A stretch of 42,598 nucleotides of DNA from an uncultured Synechococcus sp. (GCA_903855705.1 CAINZT010000023.1:1-42598); one strand, 5' to 3'. Shown: positions 8,196 through 17,591, counted from the stretch's first letter. Notes: generated by a model not told the origin, from the letters alone. A program made the numbers and translations.

Positions 8196-9539
8196 ATGGA
8201 CGCGGGCGGCATAGCCACAGGACGCCGTCGCGTGAAGGCTGCCCTGTTCCTTCTCTGTTGCGGCCTGGGAGGCAGCCTCCCCCATGGACTGGGGGTGTGG
8301 TCTCCCCTGCCTGCACTGGCCTTGGCCCTTGCCCTGGGAGGCTACGGCCTAAAGGCGGTTTTCCTGAATCCATCCCAGGTTCCGCTTGACGGTGCAAAGC
8401 CAGGCGAAGGGGAACCCTTTCCCGCTGACCTTCCGCCGGTGGACCTGGTGGTCGCGGCCCGCGATGAGGAGGCGGTGATCGGCCGGCTGGTGGAACGGCT
8501 GATCCAGCTCGATTACCCCAAGGCGTTGCTGCGTTTTTGGGTGGTCGATGACGGCAGCGAGGACGGCACCGCTGCAGTGCTCGCGGAGCAGCAGACCTTG
8601 CACCCCCAGCTTCAGGTGTTGCGCCGGCCCCGCAACGCCGGTGGCGGCAAATCGGGCGCCCTCAATACGGTGTTACCCCAGCTGGCGGGCCGTTGGCTGA
8701 TGGTGCTCGATGCCGATGCCGATTTGCAGAGGGATGTGCTTTTGCGCCTGGTGCCCTTTGCCGAGGCCGGGGGCTGGGCTGCTGTGCAGTTGCGTAAGGC
8801 GGTGGTCAATGCCGACCACAACCTGGTAACCCGTTGCCAGGCCATGGAGATGGCCCTCGATGCGGTGATCCAGGAGGGCCGGCTCCAGGCCGGGGGCGTG
8901 GTCGAGTTGCGCGGCAATGGCCAGCTCCTGCGCCGCGAGGCGGTGCTCGGTTGCGATGGCTTCAATGAGGCCACCGTCACCGATGACCTGGACCTCAGCT
9001 TCCGCCTGCTGCTCGAGGGCCAGCCGGTGGGTCTGCTCTGGAATCCGCCGGTCCAAGAGGAAGCGGTGACGTCACTGGCGGCCCTGTGGCGCCAGCGGCA
9101 ACGCTGGGCTGAAGGGGGCCTGCAGCGCTTCTTCGATTACTGGCCCCGGCTCTGGTCCGGCGCGGTTCCGGCCGAGAAACGGCTGGATCTGGCGGTGTTT
9201 TTTCTGCTGCAATATGGCCTGCCGGTGATGGCCTCCGCCGACCTGCTGGCCTCCCTGGTCAGCCGGAGCGCCCCGGCCTTTTGGCCCTTGTCGTTGTTGG
9301 CCTTTGGCCTCTCCGGCGGCGCGATTCTCAAGGGCTGCCGCCGCCCCAGCGAAGGTCCGGCCCTGCCGGCCATGGATCTGGCCAACCTGGCCCTGGGCAT
9401 TTTCTATCTGGGCCATTGGTTCGTGGTGATCCCCTACACAACCCTGCGCATGGCCCTGCTGCCCAAGACCCTGGTTTGGGCCAAAACCCTGCATGTGGGC
9501 GCCAGCGGTGAGTCGGTTCTGGCTGATCCAGCGCCTTAG
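8196..9539 (+). CDS. Processive-type GT2 membrane glycosyltransferase
   Basis: A 447-residue protein with two short hydrophobic N-terminal stretches (about 15-30 and 36-52), a GT2 catalytic domain and C-terminal membrane helices (about 328-365 and 388-415). Motifs run in family order: VVAARDEE (85-92), VVDDGSEDGT (116-125), DADAD (172-176), TDDLD (262-266) and QRQRW (300-304). This D,D,D,QxxRW set marks processive GT2 enzymes (cellulose/chitin synthase-like and cyanobacterial monoglucosyldiacylglycerol synthase MgdA). MgdA is a candidate by architecture and length, but I cannot confirm it. GGGGGA lies just before the ATG. It may belong to core lipid metabolism rather than the polysaccharide cluster. 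Confidence 0.82.
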   Translation: MDAGGIATGRRRVKAALFLLCCGLGGSLPHGLGVWSPLPALALALALGGYGLKAVFLNPSQVPLDGAKPGEGEPFPADLPPVDLVVAARDEEAVIGRLVERLIQLDYPKALLRFWVVDDGSEDGTAAVLAEQQTLHPQLQVLRRPRNAGGGKSGALNTVLPQLAGRWLMVLDADADLQRDVLLRLVPFAEAGGWAAVQLRKAVVNADHNLVTRCQAMEMALDAVIQEGRLQAGGVVELRGNGQLLRREAVLGCDGFNEATVTDDLDLSFRLLLEGQPVGLLWNPPVQEEAVTSLAALWRQRQRWAEGGLQRFFDYWPRLWSGAVPAEKRLDLAVFFLLQYGLPVMASADLLASLVSRSAPAFWPLSLLAFGLSGGAILKGCRRPSEGPALPAMDLANLALGIFYLGHWFVVIPYTTLRMALLPKTLVWAKTLHVGASGESVLADPAP

Positions 9540-9654
9540 GTCAGGGGGCGAGGGGAAGCGGGGATCGTTTGCCGTAGATCGACAGCGCTGATGCGGTCTG
9601 CCCTGAGGTTGCTTCCTTCTGCCATCAGAGTGGCGCCGAATCCAGGGGCGGCGA

Positions 9655-10677
9655 ATGCAGCGGCGAGCCACGATCGCCTGCACAGCCCATTTCCCCCGGG
9701 GGACTGGCCTTGGTAACCGCCTGTTCTATTGGGCTCGGGCGCGACTGTTCTGCCGGGAGCATGGGCTGCCGATGGTGGCACCCCGTTGGTGGCGGCCGGC
9801 CTTGGGCCATCTGCTTCGGGGCACGGTGTCGCCAGAACGGTTTGCCGGCCAAATTGCCCTGGCGGGTCTTTTTCAAGCAGGGCCCGAGGATTTGCCCTGG
9901 CATTGGCGTCTGGGTCCGCTGCTTGCGGGCCGCATTATTCACGAGCAGGCCTTCTCCGCAGCCCCAGGGTTTCACGATCCCTTGGTGGATCTTTTGCAGG
10001 ATCCAGTTCATCGCCATGCCATTGACAATGGCCATGGCCACAGGCGTGGTCGTTCCCTTGTGCTGATCAATCGGCCTATCTATTCCTTTGATGGGCTCAA
10101 TGCCCATGGGGCACTGCTGCGCCGCGATCTTTGTGCGATCACCCAGCCGCGACAACTGCAACGGGCCCGGGCGGTGCCGCTGGCGCCGATTGGGATCAAC
10201 ATTCGCTGTGGTCGCGATTTTAGGCCGCCCCCTGCCGCAGGGGCCGCGACTGAGTGGGTCGGCTGGTTGCAGCAAACTCCGCTGGATTGGTTTGTGGAGA
10301 CGCTCCTGGCGGTACGTGCCTGCGCCGGGGAGCCAGTGCCAGCCCTGGTGGTGTCCGATGGCAGTGAGCAACAACTTGGGCCCTTGTTGGCTCTGCCGGC
10401 TGTGCATTTGGTGCGGCCCACAACGGCCATCGTCGATTTGTTGGTGTTGGGTCGGACCCGTCTGCTGCTTGGTTCGGGCTCGTCCAGTTTTTCGGCCTGG
10501 GCGGCCTTTCTGGGCCAACAAACGGCGATCACTGCCCCGGGGCACCCTTTCAGCCGCTGGGATCTAGAGCCCCTTGCCGGCCAGACTCTGGCCGCCTTCC
10601 AACCCCGCCAGCCCGATCCTCAGGTGCTGCGGGCCATGGTGGCTGCGCTGCATCAGCCGGCCACTTTTGCTTGTTGA
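9655..10677 (+). CDS. GT11-like (fucosyltransferase-fold) glycosyltransferase
   Basis: A 340-residue protein. Residues 15-24 read RGTGLGNRLF, the N-terminal G-x-GN-x-LF motif of alpha-1,2-fucosyltransferase-like enzymes. Residues 181-189 (INIRCGRDF) match the HxRxGDF donor motif, but with Asn at the His position. Near the C terminus, SSSFSAWAAFLG matches the SSFSWWAA-type motif, giving three motifs in order. It may transfer fucose or another deoxysugar from a GDP/NDP donor, but the substrate cannot be read from sequence. It is the first gene of the plus-strand polysaccharide locus, preceded by 115 bases of noncoding DNA and followed by a 189-base gap. Confidence 0.7.
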   Translation: MQRRATIACTAHFPRGTGLGNRLFYWARARLFCREHGLPMVAPRWWRPALGHLLRGTVSPERFAGQIALAGLFQAGPEDLPWHWRLGPLLAGRIIHEQAFSAAPGFHDPLVDLLQDPVHRHAIDNGHGHRRGRSLVLINRPIYSFDGLNAHGALLRRDLCAITQPRQLQRARAVPLAPIGINIRCGRDFRPPPAAGAATEWVGWLQQTPLDWFVETLLAVRACAGEPVPALVVSDGSEQQLGPLLALPAVHLVRPTTAIVDLLVLGRTRLLLGSGSSSFSAWAAFLGQQTAITAPGHPFSRWDLEPLAGQTLAAFQPRQPDPQVLRAMVAALHQPATFAC

Positions 10678-10866
10678 TCGGTGGAAAACTTGATTCGGCT
10701 AGAAGCCTGACCAGGGAGCGTTGCGCTGATGCTGCAGCCAGGCTGCAGGACGAAGCAGATACGGTACAAGTTCCCATTGACATTAAGTTTATACCATAGG
10801 CTCTGAAGAGTTGCACTTGATCCATGTATTGCTTGGGGGCATACTTGCAGCCTGGGGGTCAATAAA
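10678..10866 (+). promoter_or_regulatory. Intergenic leader of the ABC-transporter operon
   Basis: This 189-base, relatively A+T-rich gap contains a perfect CTGCAGCC-A-GGCTGCAG inverted repeat (10732-10748) and a TTGACA hexamer at 10777. The only TATA-like hexamer near it (TATACC at 10790) is just 7 bases away, so a standard promoter is not established. The position before a long co-directional block makes a promoter here likely, but I cannot place it. Confidence 0.3.
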
Positions 10867-12765
10867 TTGGCCCATTTTTTCGTCAATATTATAGCCAATC
10901 GGCGGCCGATCTTTTCGGATCAACGGCCCGCCAGTCGGCTGATTCGGCAGACCGCTAAACAACAGTGGAAGCTACTTGGTCTCAATGGGTTGTTGAGTAT
11001 CGCAGAAGCAGTCAGTGAGGGGGCCACCCTCGGCATTGTGTTTCTGACCGTGCGTCTGCTCTCTGCCTCCACAAGGGGAGGTCCCGATTGGGCAAAGCAA
11101 CCCCTGCTTGCCAATTGGCCTGACCTGGGTCAGCAGCTTTCCTTGCTGTCTGGCAACCAGTTGCTGTTGCTGATGCTCGCTTTGGCTGTGTTGATTCAGG
11201 CTTGTCAGAGCCTGCTTCACTATTGCAATGCCTTGGCAATCGGTCAATTCGCGGCCCGCTGTAAGGCCCTGATCACGGCCCGTATTCATAGCCAGATTAT
11301 GGCCCTGAGTTATGCCTGTGCCAGCCATTACAAGGTTGGCGATCTGATGAGCTATGCATCCCAGGGGCCCGATGCGGTTGAGAAGGAGATCAGCATATGG
11401 AGTCAGGTGTTGTTCAACAGCCTGATGGCATTGAGTTATCTGGTCATTTTGCTGCTGCTCTCTCCATGGCTGCTACTTGCGGCGGTGGCGATGGGTGCAG
11501 CAATTGTCTGGTTGCAGCATGATGTCCTGCCTCGTATTCGCCGCCACGCCCATCGGCTCAGCACGATTGAAGTGTCGATCAGCACCCGCATCAATGAGGA
11601 TATTCAGGCTCTGCGCTTGTTGCATAGCTTTGGCCAGGTCGAAGTCGCTGACAGGGATTTGCGCCGCAGGATGACGGAGCTGGAGACCGCCCTGCGGCGC
11701 CAGCTCCGGGTGATGGAGGTTACGATGCCGATCAGCATGTTTCTTCCAGTCGCGATTCTGGCCCTAATCACGGCCCTCAGTTTGCTGGTATTTGATACCA
11801 AAAGTACGGGTATCTTGCCAAGTCTTGTCACCTTCTTATTGGCGCTGCAGCGCCTCAATCAGCGCTTTTCAGCGGTTGCCACAAACTTCAACTGGCTGCA
11901 TCGTAATTCGGCTAATTTGGGTCGCTTGAATGAGATCTTAAGTACGGAAGATAAGCAGTTTAGACGGCTCGGTGGGCTCCCCTTTCAGGCTATCAAGCAA
12001 GCCATTATTTTCGAGAATGTCTCTCTGTCCTATAGCGCTGACGGGCATCCCTGTCTGCGCCAGATCAACATGATGATTCCACGGGGCAAGACCGTGGCCT
12101 TGGTGGGAGCCAGTGGCTCTGGCAAGAGTTCCCTGGTTGATCTACTGGTAGGTTTGTATGCACCAAGTCAGGGAAGAATTTTAATCGATGACGTCGATCT
12201 GAATACCATTGATCTAATCAGTTGGCAGCAAAAACTCGGGGTTGTTAGCCAGGATACGTTTCTGTTTAATGCCAGCCTGCGCGACAATATTGCCTTTGGC
12301 ACTCCTCAAGCCAGTGATCTCCAGATCGAAGCGGCCGCCGAACAGGCCCAGGCTGCGGGGTTCATTCGTGACCTTCCTGCCGGCTTCGCCACCCTGGTGG
12401 GTGAGCGCGGCTACCGGCTCAGCGGCGGCCAACGCCAACGCATTTCCTTAGCGCGGGCCTTGCTGCGCAACCCCGATCTGCTGATACTCGATGAGGCGAC
12501 CAGCGCCCTGGATAGCCATAGCGAACATTTGGTGCAGCAAGCCCTCAAACGGGGCCCCGATCAATGCACCCTGGTGATCGCTCACCGTCTGAGCACGATC
12601 AAGCAGGCCGATCAGATTGTTGTTCTGGACCACGGCCAAATTGTTGAGATGGGCAGCCACGAAGAACTGCTCAAGCTACAACGTTACTATGCCGCTCTTT
12701 GGCAGCAGCAGAGTGATCAATCCTTACCTGTTCTTCAATCTGTTGGTGGAGGGCTACGGCCATGA
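10867..12765 (+). CDS. ABC transporter, fused permease-ATPase (MsbA/PglK-like exporter)
   Basis: A 632-residue half-transporter from a probable TTG start. The N-terminal permease domain has hydrophobic helices at about 40-64, 97-118, 183-200, 202-216, 287-310 and 315-328. The ATPase domain has Walker A GASGSGKS (414-421), signature LSGGQ (518-522), Walker B LLILDE (538-543) and the H-loop His573. This layout is shared by lipid and lipid-linked-oligosaccharide flippases (MsbA, PglK). In this cluster it probably moves lipid-linked sugar units across the plasma membrane. It couples to the aminotransferase gene by an ATGA overlap. Its lower GC than regions 1 and 3 may reflect transfer. Confidence 0.88.
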   Translation: MAHFFVNIIANRRPIFSDQRPASRLIRQTAKQQWKLLGLNGLLSIAEAVSEGATLGIVFLTVRLLSASTRGGPDWAKQPLLANWPDLGQQLSLLSGNQLLLLMLALAVLIQACQSLLHYCNALAIGQFAARCKALITARIHSQIMALSYACASHYKVGDLMSYASQGPDAVEKEISIWSQVLFNSLMALSYLVILLLLSPWLLLAAVAMGAAIVWLQHDVLPRIRRHAHRLSTIEVSISTRINEDIQALRLLHSFGQVEVADRDLRRRMTELETALRRQLRVMEVTMPISMFLPVAILALITALSLLVFDTKSTGILPSLVTFLLALQRLNQRFSAVATNFNWLHRNSANLGRLNEILSTEDKQFRRLGGLPFQAIKQAIIFENVSLSYSADGHPCLRQINMMIPRGKTVALVGASGSGKSSLVDLLVGLYAPSQGRILIDDVDLNTIDLISWQQKLGVVSQDTFLFNASLRDNIAFGTPQASDLQIEAAAEQAQAAGFIRDLPAGFATLVGERGYRLSGGQRQRISLARALLRNPDLLILDEATSALDSHSEHLVQQALKRGPDQCTLVIAHRLSTIKQADQIVVLDHGQIVEMGSHEELLKLQRYYAALWQQQSDQSLPVLQSVGGGLRP

Positions 12766-13946
12766 CAATCAGTTTAGAGGCCAGAACATTGCCGCCCATT
12801 CTGACAACGCCGCTGCATGTAGGGGCACCTAACATAGGTCCTTGGCATGAGTTTTCCGAGCGTTCCCAGGAGATCTTCCGCCGCCGTTGGCTGACTAACC
12901 GCGGGCCCTTGGTGATTGAGTTGGAGCAGAAGTTGCAGGCCTATCTAGAGGTGGAGCATGTGGTTCTCTGCGCTAATGGCACGATTGCCCTGGAACTGGC
13001 GGCCCAGGCAGCTGGCCTCAGTGGCGAGGTGATTGTGCCTTCATTCACGTTCATTGCCTCGGCCCATGCGTTGCATTGGCAGGGGATAAAGCCGGTTTTC
13101 TGTGATATTAATCCTCACACTTACAACATCGACCCTGATGCTATTGAGGCCTTGATTACGCCCGCCACTCGTGCAATTCTCGGGGTGCATCTCTATGGCC
13201 GTCCTTGCGAGATTGAACGCCTGAATCAGATTGCTGATCGCCATGGACTGAGCTTACTGTTTGATGCGGCCCACGCCTTTGGTTGTCGCTTTCAGGGCAA
13301 GCCGATTGGTGGCAATGGCTTGTGTGAGGTGTTCAGTTTTCACGCCACCAAGGTTTTTAATACCTTTGAAGGCGGTGCGGTTGCCACCAACGACGCGGCT
13401 TTGGCTGAGAAGGTGCGCCTGCTGCAGAATTTTGGCTTTCAGGGCGAAGATAATGTGATTGCCTTGGGAATTAATGGCAAGATGCCGGAGATCAATGCCG
13501 CCATGGGCCTAGTCAATCTCGAGCATCTTGATTCCTTTATCACGGTGAATCGTGGACATTATGGCGTGTATGCCCAGCAGCTGAAACCGCTCCAGGGCAT
13601 TCGTTTAATCGACTATCCAGATGCTAACGCCAACAATTATCATTACATCATTATTGATATTGATGAGGTCGAGTTCGGCGCCAGCAGGGATCAGTTGCGG
13701 GATTACCTACGCCAGCATAATGTTTTGGCCCGGCGTTATTTTACGCCCGGCTGTCACCGCATGGCTCCCTATCACGATCTGGGCCCATGGCACTTACCCC
13801 AGACTGAAGCAGTTTGCGAGCGTTTGTTGGCGTTACCCAATGGAACCCAGCTTAGTGCCGCCATGGTGCAATGCATCTGCGATCTGATTCGCCAATGTCC
13901 GCGGCAGCAGCTTGGTGCCAAGCAACTGTTTGAGGTGGGGCGATGA
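12762..13946 (+). CDS. DegT/DnrJ/EryC1/StrS-family sugar aminotransferase
   Basis: A 394-residue fold-type I PLP enzyme that aminates a keto-sugar nucleotide. NGTIALELAAQAAGL (about 72-86) is the cofactor-phosphate region. Asp168 in FDAAHAFG contacts the PLP ring, and Lys197 in FHATKVFN is the Schiff-base lysine. Length is typical. It probably makes an amino sugar for the repeat unit; together with the NeuD-like acyltransferase two genes on, an N-acylated amino sugar is the simplest reading. Start and stop both overlap neighbours as ATGA, indicating translational coupling. Confidence 0.92.
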   Translation: MTISLEARTLPPILTTPLHVGAPNIGPWHEFSERSQEIFRRRWLTNRGPLVIELEQKLQAYLEVEHVVLCANGTIALELAAQAAGLSGEVIVPSFTFIASAHALHWQGIKPVFCDINPHTYNIDPDAIEALITPATRAILGVHLYGRPCEIERLNQIADRHGLSLLFDAAHAFGCRFQGKPIGGNGLCEVFSFHATKVFNTFEGGAVATNDAALAEKVRLLQNFGFQGEDNVIALGINGKMPEINAAMGLVNLEHLDSFITVNRGHYGVYAQQLKPLQGIRLIDYPDANANNYHYIIIDIDEVEFGASRDQLRDYLRQHNVLARRYFTPGCHRMAPYHDLGPWHLPQTEAVCERLLALPNGTQLSAAMVQCICDLIRQCPRQQLGAKQLFEVGR

Positions 13947-14983
13947 CAGGGGCCTGGCGCTGGCCCGAGGCGGGTTGGTGGTTTGCCGAGGAGATGGGTC
14001 AGATTCCTGCAGTGGAATGCTCCAGTCCGCTGGAGTTGGTTGCGACGCCGGCGGTGAGTGTGTTGATGCTGACTTATAATCATTGCCGCTTCATTGAGCA
14101 GGCGGTGGCCAGTGTATTGGCCCAAAAGTGTGAGCGGTCTTTTGAACTCCTGATCGGCGATGATGGCTCTACGGATGGCACAGTCGACCTTTGCAGGCAA
14201 CTGCAGCGCCAACACCCAGGCGTGATTCGTCTGATTACTTCAGCCAGTAATATTGGGATAAATCGTAATTTCCTGCGGGTGTTGATTCGCTGCAGAGCGC
14301 CGCTCGTCGCCCTGCTGGAAGGCGACGACTACTGGATTGAGCCGAGCAAGCTCCAGCAGCAACAGGCCTTGATCGGGGCCAATCCGGGCTATGCCATGGT
14401 GGCGAGCGCCACCCAGAATCGGATCAATCGGCTTGGAGCCGATGGCAGCCTCAGTCTTGCTGATTTATTGCGTCGCTATCCAATCCACACCTCCAGCTTG
14501 ATGTTTCGCAAGGAGTTGGCGATTCCCTTCCCCCGCTTTCCCTCCGCTGCCCACGACAGTCTATTGATCAGCCATTTGGCCCAGCGCGGCGATTGTGGCT
14601 ATCTGAACCAGGAGATGTCCTATTACCGTCGCCATGGTGATGGCATCTGGACGGGAGTCTCCCGGCAGCAGCGAATGCAGGACACGCGCGAGTGTATTTC
14701 GGCTATGGAGAGCTATTTTCAAGGTCGTTATCACATCGAACTGGTGGATCGGGAGTTCTGGTGTTATCGGCTCGATTGGCAGTTGAAGCCAGAGCATCCA
14801 TGGGGTCAATGGCAGGCGTCGCTACTGCTGTTGTTGAGTGAAGGTCCCGCGATGATGCAACGCTCGCAGCGCTTCACTCTGGGCCTGCTGCTGCTCACCG
14901 GGTGGCAGTTACTGCTGTTGATCAAGGCCACAGCGGTGCAGGCTGTGGGGGGTCGAACCAGGCCTCTAGTAGGCGCAGGTTGA
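13943..14983 (+). CDS. Family 2 glycosyltransferase
   Basis: A 346-residue GT-A enzyme. About 35 residues precede the catalytic start VSVLMLTYNH (about 38-47). IGDDGSTDGT is at 71-80 and the metal-binding EGDDYW at 126-131. A hydrophobic segment near the C terminus (about 308-330) may anchor it in the membrane. It resembles the GT2 at 16608, which shares the SVLMLT-x-NH opening and the LLIGxDxSTD and LEGDDxW blocks, suggesting paralogues. Acceptor and donor are not predictable. It couples to the aminotransferase gene by ATGA, and the NeuD-like gene begins 2 bases after its stop. Confidence 0.88.
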   Translation: MTGAWRWPEAGWWFAEEMGQIPAVECSSPLELVATPAVSVLMLTYNHCRFIEQAVASVLAQKCERSFELLIGDDGSTDGTVDLCRQLQRQHPGVIRLITSASNIGINRNFLRVLIRCRAPLVALLEGDDYWIEPSKLQQQQALIGANPGYAMVASATQNRINRLGADGSLSLADLLRRYPIHTSSLMFRKELAIPFPRFPSAAHDSLLISHLAQRGDCGYLNQEMSYYRRHGDGIWTGVSRQQRMQDTRECISAMESYFQGRYHIELVDREFWCYRLDWQLKPEHPWGQWQASLLLLLSEGPAMMQRSQRFTLGLLLLTGWQLLLLIKATAVQAVGGRTRPLVGAG

Positions 14984-14985
14984 CG

Positions 14986-15654
14986 ATGACGCTTCCCAGG
15001 CTGATTCTGATTGGCGCCTCGGGCCACGCCCATGCCGTGCTCGCAGTGCTGCAGCGCTTGGCGGCTTACCGGGTGATTGGTTTGATCGATTCCTACATGC
15101 CGCGTGGCAACCATTGCTACGGCTATCCGATCCTGGGCGGAGAGGATCTCCTGGCAGAGATGTGTGATGTCCATGGCGTCGAGCATGTGCTGGTGGCTAT
15201 TGGCGATAATTATCAGCGGGACGTCATGACTTCCAAGCTTAGCCAGGCTTGTCCTGGGATTAATTTCCCGGTATTGATTGATCCTTCGGCTGTTATCGGC
15301 CATGGGGTGAGTATTGGGGCGGGCTCGGTCATCATGCCCCTGGCCCATGTGGGCCCGGGTTCGATTATTGGCATGGGTTGTTTACTCAATACCCGCAGTT
15401 CCCTTGATCACGATGGTCGGATGGGGGCTTTTGCCAGTCTGGCCCCAGGGGCGACAACCGGAGGTGATGTGTCGATAGGCGCTAGGAGTGCCATTGGCCT
15501 CGGTGCTGCCATTCGGCACCGCGTCAGCATCGGCAGTGACACGGTGATTGGCATGGGATCGCTTGTGATTAATGATTGGCCTGATGGCGTGATTGCCTAT
15601 GGAGCCCCTGCCGGTTTGATCCGCACCCGTCTCGTTGATGAGCCCTATCTATGA
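14986..15654 (+). CDS. NeuD/PglD-like sugar O/N-acyltransferase
   Basis: A 222-residue protein from the ATG at 14986; an earlier in-frame start would overlap the GT2 gene. Residues 1-75 form a Rossmann-like domain (LILIGASGHAHAVLAVL) that binds the UDP-sugar in PglD. From about residue 95 a left-handed beta helix follows, with hexapeptide repeats (SAVIGHGVSIGAGSVI, VSIGARSAIGLGAAI). His142 in SSLDHDGRMG matches the catalytic His of NeuD/PglD. It probably acetylates an amino sugar made by the DegT-type enzyme upstream. It ends in an ATGA overlap with the next GT2. Confidence 0.9.
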   Translation: MTLPRLILIGASGHAHAVLAVLQRLAAYRVIGLIDSYMPRGNHCYGYPILGGEDLLAEMCDVHGVEHVLVAIGDNYQRDVMTSKLSQACPGINFPVLIDPSAVIGHGVSIGAGSVIMPLAHVGPGSIIGMGCLLNTRSSLDHDGRMGAFASLAPGATTGGDVSIGARSAIGLGAAIRHRVSIGSDTVIGMGSLVINDWPDGVIAYGAPAGLIRTRLVDEPYL

Positions 15655-16598
15655 CAACTTCAACGCTTGTTAGCACCATTATTCCGGTCTACAACCGTCC
15701 TGAGCTGGTGACGGAGGCGGTGGAGAGTGTGCTTCACCAAAGTCATTCCAACCTGGAAGTGTTGCTAGTGAATGATGGCTCCACCGATGCTACCGCTGCT
15801 GTTCTCGAACAGCTCAGGCGCCAGGATCCCCGGCGGATTCGGGTGATCCATCAGGCCAATGCAGGCCCTGGCGCGGCGCGGGAAACGGGCCGGCTCCAGG
15901 CCAGGGGCACCTATATCCAGTATCTCGATAGTGATGATTGGCTGCTGCCTAATAAATTCAGCGACCAGATTGCTGCCCTGGAGGCCCATCCAGACTGTGC
16001 CATTGCCTACGGCATCTCCAGCTTGGTAGATGGTGATGGCCAGGTCTTGGCCAACCCCAGTCGCCAGACTGCCCAAACCCATGCCCAACTCTTTCCTGCC
16101 CTGTTGGTGGATCGTTGGTGGCATACCCATACGCCCCTCTTCCGCCGCTGGATCAGCGATGCTGCCGGCGCCTGGCCGTCCTTTCGTCCCGAAGATTGGG
16201 ATCTCGAAGCGCGCATGGGCGCCCTCGGGGCCCGCCTGATCCATTGCGGAACTGTTGTGTCGGTGCAGCGGGACCATGCCTCGGCTGAGCGAGTGTCCCG
16301 CGGACCGAGTCAGGCCTATCTGCGCGATGAGGCCCAGTTTTTACCGAGGTTATATGCCTGTGCCCTCTTGGCGGGTGTTTGCCATGGGAGCGCGGAGATG
16401 GACCATTTCGCCCGCTGGTGTTTCATGCGGGCCCGTGATCTCCACGGCCTGGGAGAGCAACAAACTGGAGATCAGTTGTTGCGTCTGAGTGATCTGGTTT
16501 GGGAAGGACGGGCCTGGAAACACCAGACCTATGTCGCCCTAAGAACCGCTTTTGGAGCCCGTTCCGCCGCCCGCTTGGCGGCCCTAGCCCGCGCCTGA
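15651..16598 (+). CDS. Family 2 glycosyltransferase
   Basis: A 315-residue GT-A enzyme opening with VSTIIPVYNRPELV (about 7-20), then VNDGSTDAT (40-48) and the metal-binding YLDSDDW (91-97), a classical GT2 signature. A C-terminal region of about 130 residues without membrane helices follows, rich in His, Arg and Ala. Soluble or peripheral at the inner face of the plasma membrane. Sugar specificity is not predictable. It couples to the acyltransferase gene by ATGA; the next gene starts 9 bases after the stop. Confidence 0.9.
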   Translation: MTTSTLVSTIIPVYNRPELVTEAVESVLHQSHSNLEVLLVNDGSTDATAAVLEQLRRQDPRRIRVIHQANAGPGAARETGRLQARGTYIQYLDSDDWLLPNKFSDQIAALEAHPDCAIAYGISSLVDGDGQVLANPSRQTAQTHAQLFPALLVDRWWHTHTPLFRRWISDAAGAWPSFRPEDWDLEARMGALGARLIHCGTVVSVQRDHASAERVSRGPSQAYLRDEAQFLPRLYACALLAGVCHGSAEMDHFARWCFMRARDLHGLGEQQTGDQLLRLSDLVWEGRAWKHQTYVALRTAFGARSAARLAALARA

Positions 16599-16607
16599 GT
16601 GGCTGCC

Positions 16608-17591
16608 ATGCCATTAACAAAGAACCGTGTGCCATCGCAGCTTGCACCAATGATTGAGCCCCTTGTCAGTGTGTTGATGCTGACGCGCAACCATGGTGCT
16701 TTTCTGCAACAGGCCATTGACTCGGTGATTACCCAAACGCTTTTTGACCGCTGTGAATTATTAATCGGCGAGGATTGTTCGACCGATCAGACCGCAGCTG
16801 TGGCCTGGGCGGCAGCGGCAGAGCATCCCGGCAAGATCTGGGTGTTTGAAAATGCTGGAGGGGCCCTTGGTTTTCATCGCAATTTTGAACGGCTTAGCCT
16901 GGCTGCCAGGGGAACATTCGTGGCCTTTCTGGAGGGCGATGATTGGTGGAGTGATGTCAGTAAACTTGAGCGCCAGGTCCAGTTGCTGCAGCGCCAACCG
17001 GAGCTGGCCTTCTGTGGTGGTCGCACTCGTATCTGGGATGGAAGCGAGACTTCATCAGAGACCATGCCCAAGGAGATCGGGCCGGCCGGTGATAGCCGTT
17101 CATTAACGTTTGCTGATTTGATTCACAGCTACAGCTTTCATTTTTCAGCAGTACTGATGCGGCGTGCGGCCCTTGAGTTACCCGCCTGGATCTATGGCCA
17201 ATACTGCCTTGATCGTCCTTTGTATCTCTTGGCCGCTTGCCATGGCAATGCGGGCGTGATCGACCGCTGCATGTCGGTGTACCGGCTCCATAGCGGCGGC
17301 GTTTGGTCGCCCTTGGGGCCCCTGGCAAGGGCGCGCCGCAGCCAGCAACTCTTCACCACCTTCACGGTGGTGTTTGACCGTCGCTATCGACGCTGTTTTC
17401 GCCGCAGTCTGAGTGCCATTCTCTGGAGCTATCTGGCGGAAGCGCTACGGCTGGGTGAGCGGCATCAGGCCGCCCTGATTCTCGTGATGGCCGTGCGGGC
17501 CTCACCCTGGCAGCGATTGTGGCGTCAGCCGCGGCTGACCGCCGCTGCCCTGGTGCGGGCCCTAGTCCCCGTTGATGTGGTGCTGCCATGA
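16608..17591 (+). CDS. Family 2 glycosyltransferase, paralogue of the GT2 at 13943
   Basis: A 327-residue product from the ATG at 16608; a GTG at 16599 directly after the previous stop would add three residues. It opens SVLMLTRNHGAFLQQAIDSV (21-40), then LLIGEDCSTDQT (51-62) and FLEGDDWW (107-114). Glu replaces the first Asp of the usual DD-x-STD block (EDCSTD). Block order and wording match the GT2 at 13943, so a duplication followed by change of specificity is likely. Couples to the next gene by ATGA. Confidence 0.88.
   Translation: MPLTKNRVPSQLAPMIEPLVSVLMLTRNHGAFLQQAIDSVITQTLFDRCELLIGEDCSTDQTAAVAWAAAAEHPGKIWVFENAGGALGFHRNFERLSLAARGTFVAFLEGDDWWSDVSKLERQVQLLQRQPELAFCGGRTRIWDGSETSSETMPKEIGPAGDSRSLTFADLIHSYSFHFSAVLMRRAALELPAWIYGQYCLDRPLYLLAACHGNAGVIDRCMSVYRLHSGGVWSPLGPLARARRSQQLFTTFTVVFDRRYRRCFRRSLSAILWSYLAEALRLGERHQAALILVMAVRASPWQRLWRQPRLTAAALVRALVPVDVVLP

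Noticed and set aside
6837-8285. 482-codon minus-strand frame opposite the SpoIID gene
   Set aside because: Low-complexity His/Gln/Gly/Arg sequence typical of antisense shadows; the plus strand has clear SpoIID motifs.
10777-10800. TTGACA followed by TATACC as a promoter before the ABC transporter
   Set aside because: The hexamers are only 7 bases apart; no -10 lies at 16-18 bases.
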